A stretch of DNA of 64,000 nucleotides from Oscheius sp. JU75 (GCA_037178855.1 JASJZC010000006.1:3224001-3288000), one strand, 5' to 3'. Shown: positions 9,557 through 24,726, counted from the stretch's first letter. Translations and numbers: made by a program. Notes: generated by a model not told the origin, from the letters alone.

Positions 9557-11395
9557 TTGACCCCTCCAGTTAGCATTTTGCCGTTAAAAAACTCGCGAGG
9601 ATCTATTCTGACAGACAGATTGGGGACTCCAGCCGCTGCAAAAATCTACAAAAACAGACTGAGAGTGCCTTACAACAAGTACCCAGAGCATTTCACATTT
9701 ATCAAGGTAACTGATCGTTTTCTTTCTCAAACAACGAACTCTTCAGGACTCTTGCAAGTGGAAAAAGAAGGCCTTATTCAACAACAATATTGGTCGCATA
9801 CATTCTGTCGCACCGAAGCAACAAGAACGTTATTGCATACGTCTCCTTCTTCTCCACACTACCGGCGCTACCTCCTTCCAAGAACTCTTCAATGTGAACG
9901 GAATCCAGTTTAACAATCCGTTCGGTGCTGCCAAGGAACTCGGAGTCATCCAGAATGACAATCATCGGAGATGTACAACAACGTATGTAACAACCCAAGA
10001 CAGAAGGAAGCAGTGGATGCTGTTCTTACCGGTCAGTCTCGCCTATTGTTTTTGGGCGGTCCAGGAGGATCGGGTAAGACCTACTGTTACGAAACTCTAT
10101 ACCACAAGCTGAAGGCGTCTGGGAAACAAGTCATGTGTACTGCTTGGACCGGCATAGCCGCAAATCTGCTTCCGAATGGGCGTACATCTTCCTTAAACTG
10201 AATGTTTCTGCCAATTCTGAAAGCAGCTCCGTGAAGCCTAATACTGTGGAAGGACAGCGATTGAGGAACGTCGATGTTATCATTCTCGACGAACGCTCTA
10301 TGCTTTCCGACAAGGTCATAGGCACGATCGACACTCTTCTTCGTGATGTTACCAACAATCTTACCGTGTCTTTTGGTGGAAAAACAATTCTCATGGGAGG
10401 GGATTTCCGAAAAGTGAGACTTTTTTACTTCCTAAAAACATACTTCCAGGTCCTTCCAATACCGAACAAGCTCTGTGGAGCAGATGCGTTTTCCTGCTGT
10501 CTGAAAATGTCCCCATTATTCTCTGCATTCCGTCAGATTCCATTATTGGAAAACATGCGTGCTGCTAACAGTACCGCCGAATTCCGACAATTTCTTCTCG
10601 ACGTCGGAGAGGGCAAGCTACCAAAAAAGTGAAGGACGAATTCGAATCCCTGCAGAAATGCTGAGCTCTGGAAATTTGATCACAGAAGTTTTCGAGGGGA
10701 TATTCGAAGGCCCGGATCACATTAGCAAGCGGGCTATTCTCTGTCCGAAAAATGTCAATGTTAACAAGATCAATCAGGAAGTCTTGAATAAGATGACAGG
10801 AACAAAGAAGGTCTTCCTTAGTGCCGACAGAATTGAGAAGGAAAGTGAATCCGATCGTTTGAACTACACTTCGGAGTTCTTAAACTCTCTCAATCCGGCT
10901 GGCCTTCAACCACATCGTTTGGAGCTGAAAGAAGGCTGTATTGTGATGCTGCTGCGGAACTTGAGTGTCACAGAGGGTATGTGCAATGGCACGAGGCTTC
11001 AAGTCGTCAAGTTCGGTGCCAACAATGCCATCCAGTGCGCATTCATTCATGGACCTCGGAAAGAAGGAAAGGTCGTCATTTCAAAAATCGATTTGCTCTC
11101 CAATAAAGACAAAGGTTAGTTGATTTTCGGCCCGTTTTGAGACAGAAACTTCAGGTCTTTCTTTTGTTCTAAGAGGTCGTCAGTTTCCACTTAAGGTTGG
11201 CTTCGCCTTCACCATTAATAAGTCACAGGGACAGTCGCTGGAAAAGTCGGTGTCTACTTGCCAGAAGACGTGTTCTCCCACGACCAACTTTATGTTGCGC
11301 TCTCTCGAGCCAAATCGATGGAAGGAATCAAAGTACTCATCAAGAAGAAGGAGAACAAGACTACGAATGTTGTCGATACCCGAGCGTTGGCCTAA
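9557..11395 (+). mobile_element. Helitron helicase remnant 1
   Basis: Encodes the C-terminal part of a Helitron RepHel protein. The conserved pre-helicase block (YPEHFTFIK, IGRIHSV, RLLLLHTTGATSFQELF) reads through after removal of an intron at about 9707-9747. The PIF1-type helicase follows: Walker A GGPGGSGKTYC (about 10058), Walker B ILDERSML, motif III GGDFRK, then LRNL and INKSQGQS, ending VALSRAKSMEG and TAA 11393-11395. A second intron (about 10413-10449) sits at the same place as in copy 2. About 110 residues present in copy 2 between the pre-helicase block and Walker A are missing here. Frame shifts occur at an A run near 10623 and another near 11240. No Rep nuclease motif is visible. 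Compared with intact Helitrons it is 5'-truncated and inactive. Its termini could not be defined. Confidence 0.75.
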
Positions 11396-11559
11396 GATGT
11401 ACCTCCTTCTGATCTACTTTTCCGTTTACCGGCTTCACTTATCTTCCCGGAGCATCTCTACACTTTCCTACTCTTTCTTTTTATTATTTATATTCTTTAT
11501 ATAGACAACGTTCGCGTCTATCTGTCTAGTTCGATTGTAGTATATATATTTTTCCCTCC
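11396..11559. other. spacer between Helitron 1 and FAAH
   Basis: T-rich sequence with no feature. The expected C-terminal FAAH exons are not found here. Confidence 0.4.
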
Positions 11560-14500
11560 CACTGAAATTCGAGAAGATTGTAGAGACAGGTGTAGGTGGC
11601 TGTGGAGAACAGTTTGCAGAGAAAATCGTGTGTCGGAGCTACCATGACCTGCACTGGACAGAGAATCGCGTCCAAGTGCTGTTTTTGCATGGCTACGGTA
11701 CTCTTCAATCTTGGCGTAGCATTCACGAAGTTCTGGATGTTAAGAACGTTTTGTGTATGAACTATAGGGCGAGGGGAATGACTAGCAGGAAACTCAAACA
11801 ACGAAAAATTTGCTGTCGAGCAGTCAAAGGTTACTGAATGCCATGTTTCAACAATTAGTCAAAAGTAATCGCGAACAGAGGACTCAATCAGTGCGTTTTC
11901 TTTGCAACTAAAATTGTACGCTGACGGAAAGTGTCTTGCTACGGTGCTTTTTGATCGTGGCGTAGCTTTAATTGGACTCTTGGAAGGGGAAGAATGTTTC
12001 TTGTTTTATGCATGGCTCAAGAGATATGACTATCGTGGAATTCAATCTATGAATTATACGTCAGCGAATTGGTAAACGTTCATATGTTCCACCTCCAGGG
12101 TATCATAAGTTGGCTAGAAGTGGAGTAAAATCTTAGTCTTCCGGTACAAAAATGTTTAAACGACACAAAAAAGACAGAACTTCGCTGTCGAGCAGTCTAG
12201 CAAGTTACCGAACATTATGTTTCAACAGTTAGTCAAAGGGTAATGGCGATGTCGAATAGAGGATTCGATCATTGTTTTTTTTATATTGTGGCTTACTTGC
12301 AACCACCATCCACTGTCAAGGCTCTGACGTAAAGTTGAAACATTTCAGGAACTCTGGGTGGAGAGAAAGGTACCAGAGTGTGGCCAGCAGCCTCGAGGTG
12401 TCTGGAATATAAAAGAGACAGAGAGTCAGAGAGACATAAACACTACCTTTTAGCCTCATGGACAGCTCGTTGACAAGCCGCAGTCGGGGTGAACCAGCCG
12501 TCATCGAGATAATACCCAATTCTCAGAGCTTTCTGTGAACTGTAGGCCTTCTCATTCCACAGGACTGGAGGGGAATATGGGTCTACGTCGTGTTGGTAGG
12601 TATCTGCCCAGATCTTAAATTGAATTCCTATAAATTCCTCAATATGGGCAAACGATTAATTTCTTTTTTTCGTCTTAGATAAAATTTGGAACATTGACAG
12701 GTTACACTTGCCATGTTTCTTGTTTCACCTCTCACTCATATGCAGTGACTACACCAAAAAGTTACTTAGAGGTTCAAAGTAATTCAAAAACTCACAGCCC
12801 TGCAAAATTCCGCAGCCGTCTCGACATCTAAACACATTGGCCCGTCATTGGCATTGACCAAAGGGCGACCGGGCACGGCTCCTGGGGTACCGCGGTGTCC
12901 GAAGCGGAGATGGGATGGCTGAAAATGTACCAGTGGTACACTACCATATGATTCACTTTTCTATCCCTAGACAAAATTTGTTTCACCAATTCTTTTTTAT
13001 GGAGAACGGTAACAAAACTGCAATCCGTCTTTGTTTCCTGTCTCCGTTATTATTCAAAACCCATACACCCGCAGAAACCTATAGATTTTCAGCAGACAAT
13101 TTTTTGTTGTTTCACCGAGGTTTCTAGACCTGGAATGTTCGGTGTAGCTTCAATCGCTTGAACTCATAAAAAAGATGTTCCAAGGATCCTACCTTTACAA
13201 TTTGCAAGAGGCGTCCGTCTGCGACACAAGTCAACTCTAATCTGGGATAACACTTGGCAATTTTTGTGGACTTTTCTGCCAAGACAAGTCAAGCTAATGC
13301 AAGAAGAAACTTTTTTGAATTAGCAAACTACTGTTTTGAATGCTTTAATTGTAAAAAGAAAGTTATTGCTTTTGCTCCATGAAGAGTTTCTTAGCAATAG
13401 ACAGCCTTGTCGGCGGTTTTATTGAGCCAGCTCTAATATAGCTATAGATATAGTTTTACTTTTCTTTATATCAGTGCATTGGTCGAAACATTGTTTGTTT
13501 CAAAGAATACATTAGCGGTGCAGTTTTCAGGGAGAATTTGAATTCAATGTATGAATTTAAATTTATAAGTTTGTTTCACCAAACGTCATAGGCTACAACA
13601 GTCCACGAGGATTTCGATCGGGAATGGTGGAGACTCGAACAAAACAACAAAACTTCAACGGCTGCATAAATAGGGCTGGTTTTTTTAACGGACAGTTCAG
13701 TAGCAGCGCAGAAGTTATCGAACGAACTTTCAGTCGGTTATTATTAGAAAAGTACTGGATTTTCAATTCTTCACCAATCACTCAATCTAGCAGTCAAGTA
13801 CAGCTCGCAATGAACTTCCTAATTCTAGGGTTTCAGTGAGTACATAAGTTTCCCGTTTTCGTAACCAAGTCAATTCATAGATCAAAGTTAATTTCTCCGA
13901 AAGAAAACATTAGATTTTCAGCCAAACCCATAAGTAGCCGCTCTTATTTCTCCAAACGTTCCAGTTCACATGTTGGGTCAGTTTCTTCTTTCGTTGCGAG
14001 CAAAAAATCTTCCACAGAACTTGCAAGTAGTGCTTTTACGAAAAGTCAATACAGCGGTTACATTGCTGATAAACAGCTTTCTTCGAGCATAGACAATTCT
14101 TCAGCCAATCTCAAGAAATTGTAAGTTTTGTTTCACCAAGAAATCTAATCAATGGCATTTAAGTCAGTTTCGATGACATTGTGCTTCGCTGCTCTTGAAT
14201 GTTTCAACAAAATCGTAAATACTGTTGCCTTTAGAGAAACTTCAATAAAACGTCATTAACGTTCAAACTATATTTTCCAACATACCTTCAGTCCCACAAG
14301 TCCTGTCCAATGACACGGCACCCTGATGGATCCTCCTACATCCCCACCAATTCCTAGTAGGGAACCACCCGCAGCAATCAGGGCAGCTTCTCCTCCAGTC
14401 GAACCGCCCGGAGTCTTGTTCTTGTCCAGAAGATGACTGATAATACCGTAGACGTGATTAGCACAATTAAAAGTCAAGCAGGACTGGGGCACGTTGGTCA

Positions 14501-15191
14501 GACAGAAAGGAATGGCTCCTAAATAGGCGGATTTCTTGTTGTGACATTTGAAGTCTGAAGGGGGACCTCTGTTCGTGGGTTGAAACATGTTTTGTACCAA
14601 AGGTTGGGTCAAAGTGAAACACATAAAAGGCATCTTAGAAAACGAAAGTTGAGCATTTGATTGTGATCTTATAGTAAGTTCGAAACATTCAAAGATTATT
14701 TCGACAAAAGTGCAGCGGAACGTATTTCCGTTCCAGTGAAGACCAGATCCTTTGTACAGTTTTCATTATAATGTTTTGGTGAAGCATAAAAAGTCTTAAG
14801 AGATTTTGACTGAAACTTATATTTGGGGCTGATTTGCTTCAAAATCAAGGCAAACGGATACTCGTCCCTCGTTCTCATTCTCTCCTTCAATTGTTGGTGA
14901 TAAAAAAAATCAATCTACTGTCAAAAGTGAGGAAACCCTTGGGAAATCGCCATTTTGGTGTCCAAAGAAATACTGAAACGCAAAACTGCCCGAGTCTCTT
15001 CAAATGAGCCACAAAAATACTGCCCTCTTCTAGTGGTTTGAAGCGGTCCTGGGCAAAGCCTCGGGTCACGTCGTAGCCCTTGAACTGAACACTCCTTGAC
15101 AGAGATCGGGACTTCGAAGAGGGGAGGCTTGGTAAAAGAAGGATCCTTGGCTTTTTTTTTTATCCCATTCTTTGGCCCAATTTTCGGCTTC
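11560..15191 (-). pseudogene. fatty acid amide hydrolase (FAAH-like), broken
   Basis: FAAH hydrolyses lipid amides with a Ser-Ser-Lys triad (family knowledge). Exons seen on the minus strand: 15191 to about 14990 (PLFEVPISVKEC, catalytic Lys; TRGFAQDRFKPLEEGS), 14518-14286 (GGSTGG and DVGGSIRVP, both catalytic serines), 12918-12796 (RFGHRGTPG…NANDGPM), 12613-12447 ([27 protein letters not shown]), 12401-12297 (HLEAAGHTLVPFSPP), and about 11740-11575 (KQHLDAILCPVQVMVAPTHD). Phases fit from 14518 through 12297. The first exon needs frame corrections at a 10-A run (about 15152-15161) and just after KEC. Its donor next to HLKRLG is not canonical, and the 11.7 kb exon has another shift. The C-terminal exons are absent; Helitron 1 lies there instead. 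This is a pseudogene, or an active gene with assembly errors and lost 3' exons. Its signature exon was copied to 3.6 kb. Confidence 0.65.
13230..13293. repeat. degenerate copy of the 2437-2517 inverted repeat
   Basis: It starts GTCAACTCTAATCTGGGAT and contains TTTTTGTGGACTTTTCTG like the first copy, but the right arm is truncated. It lies in the FAAH intron between 12918 and 14286. Nothing else is recognised in 12919-14285. Confidence 0.5.
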
Positions 15192-16184
15192 CTGAAAGAG
15201 TTTTGGGTTTTTTGTACATCAAGAAAAAGGTAAAAGCTCTGACAAGTATTTTGGCAGGGTTTATCCAATAGATGAAACATATTTTGATTGGAAAACAAAA
15301 CCGGACCCATGCAGAGCTTCGCAGCCTGCACTAGATGGCGAAAAGGCGTTTACTACATCCTATAAAACTTTTTTATTTTAAAAATCTATTTCGTGATAGT
15401 TATAGATAGATCCGCCTTTATTTAGACAGTGAAACAAAAAGTATTGAAAAGTCTTCAACGTAACGCGAAGTATTATTTCTCTTTCCCCTTATCTACAAGT
15501 ACCGGAACAAGGATGGAAGTTTTTGATACATACCATGGCAATGTCCGACTTCTTCGTATAGAATAGGAGCCAATGTTTTGACGTGGCTGATCAATCTGAA
15601 ACTCTGAAATTGCCGACTCTGTCTCTTTGTTAGATTGTCGAGAGAAAGAGAGACATACAGACAGGTGGACAGAGAGGCAGAGAGACAAGGTGATAACTAG
15701 CCAGAGACGCAGAAAAACACCAACGACAAAGACTTCTTGACCAGTTATGGCTGGACGAAGTTGATAATTTCTAATGGCGAGAAATTGGAGATGAAATATT
15801 TAAGACAGAGAGGCAAACTTTTATTTGTCTTGCTTCCCTTTGCTGTATTTCATTCTTCGTCAAGCATCACAGAAGGCATCTGCCAGACCACAGCCTCCTT
15901 CTAATAGAGCCGAAATGATCTGCAGGAGTTTGCAAGCTTGCTCTCTCGTGACCCTTGTGCTAACTCACTGTTGCCTTATCTCTATTGTTTACTTGAAGCC
16001 CAGTCAGAAACTAGAGAATGACGAAAACAGACTCAGTGAAACGATCAGATGAGGGATCAGTTCTTTAGTTCTCGAAACACCCATTGCTGTACATCATTCT
16101 TCGCCAAATGTTCGAACTTTCTCACAGCACCACAGAAGGCAGACCACAGTCTCATTCTAATCGAACCGAAATGTTCTTCAGGCC
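15192..16184. repeat. non-coding, with an imperfect direct repeat
   Basis: About 15845-15950 and 16085-16180 share TCATTCTTCG, CACAGAAGGC, AGACCACAG and CGAAATG blocks in the same order, so one was copied from the other. At 15493-15517 there is a match of about 25 bp to the second exon of the small gene at 17.1 kb (AGTACCGGAACAAG-ATGGAAG). No coding evidence. Confidence 0.4.
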
Positions 16185-16584
16185 TGTTAGAAAAAATTAA
16201 CTACAAACAAGTTATACTACAACTCAAGTAATTCTCTCTTACAAAAAGAATGTAATTTGACTTTGAAAAAATATCTTTAAAAAACTCATTATTATTAAAT
16301 TAAGGTTAGTGTCAAGAATCAGAGACGACGATGGAAGAAGAATATAAAAAACTATCAAGAGATATTCAAACAACTGATGTGAACGATTATTATGGAATTC
16401 CAGTGAGAAGAAGATTAATGGAGTAAGAGTTGACGGATGGTGTATGATTTCTATGCTTCTCTGAGATTAACTACCTGCAGAAGTCTTCGATGTTAATAAA
16501 TTCATATGTAATTTTTTTTTATTTTTGTAAGAGAGAATTACTTGAGTTGTAGTATAATTTGTTTGTAGTTAAAGTTTTCTAACA
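16185..16584. mobile_element. 400-bp MITE with ~65-bp terminal inverted repeats
   Basis: The termini are TGTTAGAAAA and TTTTCTAACA. The arms share AACTACAAACAA, TATACTACAACTCAAG and TAATTCTCTCTTACAAAAA, inverted. The interior, about 270 bp, encodes no transposase. No clear target duplication. Confidence 0.75.
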
Positions 16585-17049
16585 ATTTTAAAACCAATAG
16601 ACAATAATATCCACAGTGATTGTGTTCCAAATTGCTGAATATGAAATGTTGACAATTCGATTTCTGATTTTCCATCTTTGGAAGAACCCTTTAAATATTG
16701 AAAAATTTCCTAAGGTGAGTCTAAACCTAAAGAATCAAATTAATAACACTTTTTGTTTTTCTTGGAGTAACCGCTACCTCCTTCTACACAAATCTCTCCC
16801 GACAAAAACATTGCTTATCACCCATCCTTTCTCCCTCTCCAATCTTTTGCCACACCTTTTCGAAAGAAAGAGGCGGCGAATATAAAAAGTAGCCGTGAGT
16901 GTCAGTGGCAAAGTGATCCTTTCTCTTCCTCTTTACTATCAGGAGGGGATGATTGGGGCGAATTTCATTTGTCCTATCTCTTCCTCTTCCAACTTTCGTG
17001 GATTTCCGAGTCAATAATGTAAACAATTTTCAGTAAACAGGCAGCAACG
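16585..17049. other. upstream region of the 68-aa gene
   Basis: A/T-rich with short ORFs only. It ends in AACAATTTTCAG at about 17025-17036, a plausible trans-splice acceptor about 13 nt before the start codon. Confidence 0.4.
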
Positions 17050-17389
17050 ATGGGCAGCTCAGGTTTATCTTATAAGAATTATTATTATTATTCTGAATTT
17101 TAGAGTCAAAGACCGATAACGAAAACGATAACTTTGAATCTCGCACAAAGTACCGGAACAAGAATGGAAGTTACAATTGGAGTGAAATCGTCCCCGATGT
17201 CATATTGGCCGTCGTAAGTAAGTTCTTTACATGTCTCTGCTCTCTTTTGCTATCTCAACTCTTTCTCTCTTCAATTACTGCCTTTTTAAATAGAGATTAT
17301 AATATTTAGCGTCGTTCGCTGAATCGGATACTCCCGTCCCCACCAACACGAGCACCTACGACCCCGATGTGCTGGCCGACTATCGCTGA
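17050..17389 (+). CDS. small acidic protein, 68 aa, unrecognised
   Basis: Three exons splice cleanly: 17050-17062, 17104-17217 and 17310-17389 (207 nt, 68 residues plus TGA). Donors are GTTTATC and GTAAGTTC; acceptors are TTTTAG and ATTTAG. The start follows a TTTTCAG acceptor by about 13 nt, as for a trans-spliced nematode mRNA. The N-terminal part is polar (SKTDNENDNFESRTKYRNKN), followed by a short hydrophobic stretch (EIVPDVILAVV) and a Thr/Pro-rich acidic tail ending DPDVLADYR. I recognise no family. The consistent phases and splice signals are the main evidence. Part of exon 2 is echoed at 15.49 kb. The MGSS start could be N-myristoylated (inference). Confidence 0.5.
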
Positions 17390-17873
17390 TCCCAAGTCAA
17401 TTTCTCTTTTTCCATCAATCTTTTGTACTTCTTGCACGAATCTAGCTAATTTGAGTTGATCCCCCATTTATATACTTTAAAATGTATTATTGTTTTTCTT
17501 ATTATCACCATTTTAGTAATATGGAAATAAGGCATTGTAAAACGGTAAAGTAGTAAAGTAACCAGCCACCCCTGCGCATTTCAGTTAAAAGTTGCAAGAA
17601 TGTGGTCGAACAATATTTATTACCCCCGTTACTCAAAGATAATCAGGGAACAAAATATACTGAGTAACAATACTTTAAAATGAGGGGAATGAAGATGGGT
17701 GGACATCCTGTTGACTGATGAAAGAGCGCGTGGACGATCGTCGCGGAACAGGAAGAGAAACAGACCACCAGTAGATGATGTGAAGAAGTAATAGTAGGGA
17801 GGATTTTCCAAAAAAAAAAAACGGGACATCAAGAGTCCGAGAAGCACATAGTGGGTCACTCAGAAAGGAATGC
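17390..17873. other. non-coding, 3' flank of Helitron 2
   Basis: No gene. If Helitron 2 has its 3' end here it should end CTRR after a short hairpin; I could not identify one. Confidence 0.35.
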
Positions 17874-20640
17874 TCATTCGAGAGCTCCTCTATCCACAAT
17901 GTTAGCCGTCTTGTTCCCGTTCTGCCTGATGTGAACCTTGAGGCCTTCCATGGATCGAGCTCGGGAAAGAGCAACAAAGTTGCCCATGCGAAAAGACATC
18001 CTGAGGCAGGAACACGCCGACTTTGTCGAAAGACTGTCCCTGTGACTTGTTCACTGTCATAGCGAACGCCACCTTGAGAGGGAACTGCCTTCTTCGAAGG
18101 GTGAAAGACAAACCTAAATATTTAGTTTGAATACTTTCTTCAAAAAAGCTAACCTTTCTCCTTGGTGGAGAGCAGATCAATCGCGGGATGACAACCTTCT
18201 CACCCTTCCTGGACCCATTGATGTACAAACATTCGATAGCATTGTTTCCTCCAACTCGTGGACCTGCAGCCTCATATCATTGCACAGACCCCTCTTGACG
18301 TTGAGGTTTCGCAAGAGCATCACGATGCAGCCTTTCTTCAGCTTGAGACGATGTGGAGGCAGACTGGTGGGATTCAAGGAGTTTAAGAACTCATCCGGAA
18401 ATGACAGACAATCGTTATCGCTCTCCTTCTCGATTTTAGATAGGAAGGCTCGTTCGGCATCCGACATCTGATTCAGGACATACTGATTCATCTAGCCTAC
18501 GTTGACATTGAGAGGGCCGAGGATGGCTCGGGCTGCCAGATGGTCAGGGTCGTCGAAATCCCCCTCGAACACTTCGTGGATAAAATTGCCACTACTCAGC
18601 ATGTTCTGTGGAATCTGAATCTTTCCCTCCTTGTCCTTGCCCAGTTTGTCCTCTCCAACATCCAATAGGAACTTCTTGAAATCATCAGAACCATCTACAG
18701 CACTCATGTTCTCGGTCAAGGCGATCCGCTTGAAAGAAGTAACAAGAGGAGAGACTTTCAAGTAACATGAGTACGTATCCGAACCGTAAAGTTTATTCGG
18801 TATCGGCAGCACCTGAACCGAACTGTTATAGAGAACAGAAAGTTTGCAAACCTGGCGAAAATCGCCTCCAATTAAGATTGTCTTGCCTCCAAAAGGAATA
18901 GAAGATAGGCTCATCAAATCGCGAAGGACGACATCGATAGTGTGGAGAACTTTGTCCGACAGCATCGAACATTCGTCTAGGACGAAAATATCCACTTCCT
19001 TCATCCTCTGGCCTTCGACGGTGTTCGGCTTCGAGCTGCTACTCTCACAATTAGCAGAGATGTTCAGTTTAAAATATGAAGCGATGGTCCGGCCTTCGGG
19101 GAGTAGATTGGAGGCGATTTCTGTCCAAGAGGTGCACATCACTTTCTTGCCCATTCCGGTCAGCTTGTGGAAAATCGTCTCGTAGCAATATGTCTTGCCA
19201 GAGCCACCTGGACCATCCAAGAACAGCTTTTTCGTTCTTCCGGAGAGAACACAGTCGACGGCATCTTTCTGCTTCGGATTGAGCTTCCCATACATTTCAC
19301 GTCCCAGAGCCTCGTGTTCGACAGCGCTGTCAGCCATTGGAGATGATCTGGCGTAGTTGATTCCAAGTAGTTGATCGAACCGGATGTTCAGCGGAAAGCA
19401 CTGTGCGAGGATGTCATAGTAGCTCAGAGCTTCAGCATCGGCTTGAGATCGTCAGACATCCTAACCTTCCACTCCTCCCAAACAGCTGGAACATCTTGCG
19501 GCTCGTCAAATGCCAGAAGTGTGGCGAAGACGCATCGGAGAGAACTGGCGAATCGGAAAGCATATGCGTCGGTCATAGCTTGGTGGAAGTGATTGGCCGT
19601 GTGAATGAGACCAAGGGCAACGGCAGCCTCGTATGCGTTGGGATGGGCGATTCCATGGACTGTGAAGAGCTCAGCATAACTCGTGGCACCGACACAATGG
19701 TGAAGGAGAAGGCGAGTACAATAGCGCTGAGGCTGCTTCGGAGTGACAGCGTGGACGCGGCCAATGTTCTTGTTGTGAGCGGCCTTCTTCTTTCACTTTC
19801 CTGATGACTGGAAACAGGAGTTGCGTCAAAGTTTGAAAGAAAGTTACCTTGACAAATGTGAAATGTTCGGGGTACTTGTAATAAGGGACGGTCCTAGGAT
19901 CAACTGGTCCCAATTCGTGAAGTCTTCCAAAGATTTTGAAGTCCCGCGCTTCTTTGTTGAATGCGAAGAATGCCAGAAGAGTTGTGATCCTATTCCGATC
20001 GACGGCAGCTTGCTCATCTCCAGGCTGGAAAACGACGACCTGTCGGTTCTCCTCGTGGACCGCCAAATCGTTTACTGCGTTCGACTTTCCATGGAGGTCG
20101 AAAGCAAACAGCCGATGGTAAGCTTCAGGTGGACAGAGGTAACGGGTATCAAGAAACTCGTCAATAAGTAATCCATTGAGATTGTGTTGCTGCTGACGCA
20201 GGCACAAGCTGGATCGATCATTTCCTTTATGCACATACGTATATAAGTATTTGACCGCCTGGATTTTGACACACAGACCTCTACATTCATGTGTGCGTTG
20301 TATTTCAACAGCAGGAATGGATTGTAGGGCACACTCCTTTGGTTTTCGTAGTCCTGAATTTGTGTGTCAAAAAGGGAGAAACACTATACAAACCTTGGTC
20401 CGGACTCCTGTTTCAACACTTGCTCTAATCCCGTTGTTCGGCCTCTTGTAGTTCGGATAGCTGTTCACATCCATGTCGGTCGAGAGATAGCTTCTTCTGC
20501 CGAACTTGACCATTGGCATTCGTGACGCATCGAGTTCGTCCGTAGTGATATCCAAAATCACCTTGTATGAAGAACAGCGGGTAGGTACACGGGTCCAACA
20601 TTTTGTGGATCAAAGGAATGCGTCTTAGACCGGCACCGCT
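17874..20640 (-). mobile_element. Helitron helicase remnant 2 (Rep core deleted)
   Basis: Read on the minus strand from about 20640. It begins with the Helitron N-terminal block (IPLIHKMLDP-TYPLFF, GDFGYH), then jumps within about 25 residues to NSYPNYKRPNNGIR and VPYNPFLLLKYNAHMNVEVC, so the roughly 300-residue Rep nuclease region normally between them is missing. IQAVKYLYTYVHKGND and the LDTRYLCPPEAYHRLF block follow. The PIF1-type helicase then reads Walker A GPGGSGKTYCYE (about 19200), Walker B VLDECSML, GGDFRQV, LTENMS, LRNLNV and VNKSQGQSF, with TGA at 17874-17876. Defects: a shift at an A run near 20265, a TGA at the position of copy 1's Trp in KWKKKA (about 19790), and a shift after VFSHGQL. 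A 39-nt intron after GGDFRQ matches copy 1. Inactive and non-autonomous. Its 5' side abuts the duplicated membrane-protein segment. Confidence 0.8.
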
Positions 20641-20655
20641 ACGACAGAAAATACT

Positions 20656-21110
20656 AGTGGTAGAAGGAGACTGACAGGCGCAGCCACTGGCATCATGAAA
20701 CCCTTCGTCAAGTCTCTGTTCATCCTCAGTGAAGCAACCCAAAATAATATGCAGAAGATGAGAGCTATTAGTATGACTATTAGGGAGGCGACATCCCCTA
20801 AACTGAGGTTTCTTGAAGATTCTTCGAGACTCACCTAAGCTCGCCCAATCTTCCACAATTTGAGGAAAGAGGCTCTGATCACAGTTGAATCCCTTCCAAG
20901 CATTGCCGCTACAACTGACACTCTTGTACCTGATGTCATCCATTTGAGGCCACAAAAAGGTATAAACTGATCAGCAGAAATGAGAGCCAGCCTGCGAGGT
21001 TGCCCCGACGACGCGTCTTTTCATTATGATGTCTGATTGTTGGCGGTCATCTCCCTCATGATTACGACTGAAGTATAAAGAGTAGTTTTGTTTGTAGGAA
21101 TCAGCAATGG
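20656..21110. repeat. segmental duplication, copy 2 (pair at 3106-3557)
   Basis: Carries the same two N-terminal exons and 37-nt intron as 3106-3557 (KSVSCSGNAWKGF, LFPQIVEDWASL, then the helix). No downstream exons follow; Helitron sequence begins within about 15 bp. It is a gene fragment. Confidence 0.8.
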
Positions 21111-21594
21111 TATGCTCACTTATTAGAGTCCGTGTAAGCTTAATTTCAGAACATTGAGGTACTCTTTCTCCTCTACTATGTTTCCTTCAGCTTCCTTCTC
21201 CTTCCAATATTTCCAAGTCTTATAGGAATGGTGGCCTTTGTAGTGCTATTTTTGGTAAGTTTACTATTGCCATACTCATTCCAAAGAGATAAAAGTGGGT
21301 AGCTCAGAGCCAGTTGTCCCGTAGCCGTCTTGCCCAGATGTGAAGCTTTTAGAAATCCACTTCGTGTTCCGTGGTAATCAACCGCATTTCGGAGTTTGTA
21401 TCTGCACACACCCCAACACAAGCACATGTGTTCTCTACTCTAGCCCGACAGATTGATTGATCACAAACAGGCCTCGGAAAGTAGAGGCGGGAAGGGCAAT
21501 GGCGCGTTGTTGGAGACGATAAAACTACCACCTGTCTGGCTGGCAAAACAACCTTTCTTTACCTCTCCCAGTTTGTACCAATGCTTTTCAGAAA
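21111..21594. other. upstream region of the carboxylesterase
   Basis: No gene seen. It ends in CTTTTCAG four bases before the carboxylesterase ATG, a strong trans-splice-acceptor candidate. Confidence 0.45.
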
Positions 21595-24670
<3,076 letters not shown>

Positions 24671-24726
24671 GGGCATAATACACGTTTATTACTTGACAAA
24701 AAGTGGAATTGTGTTGAGAAGAGTTT

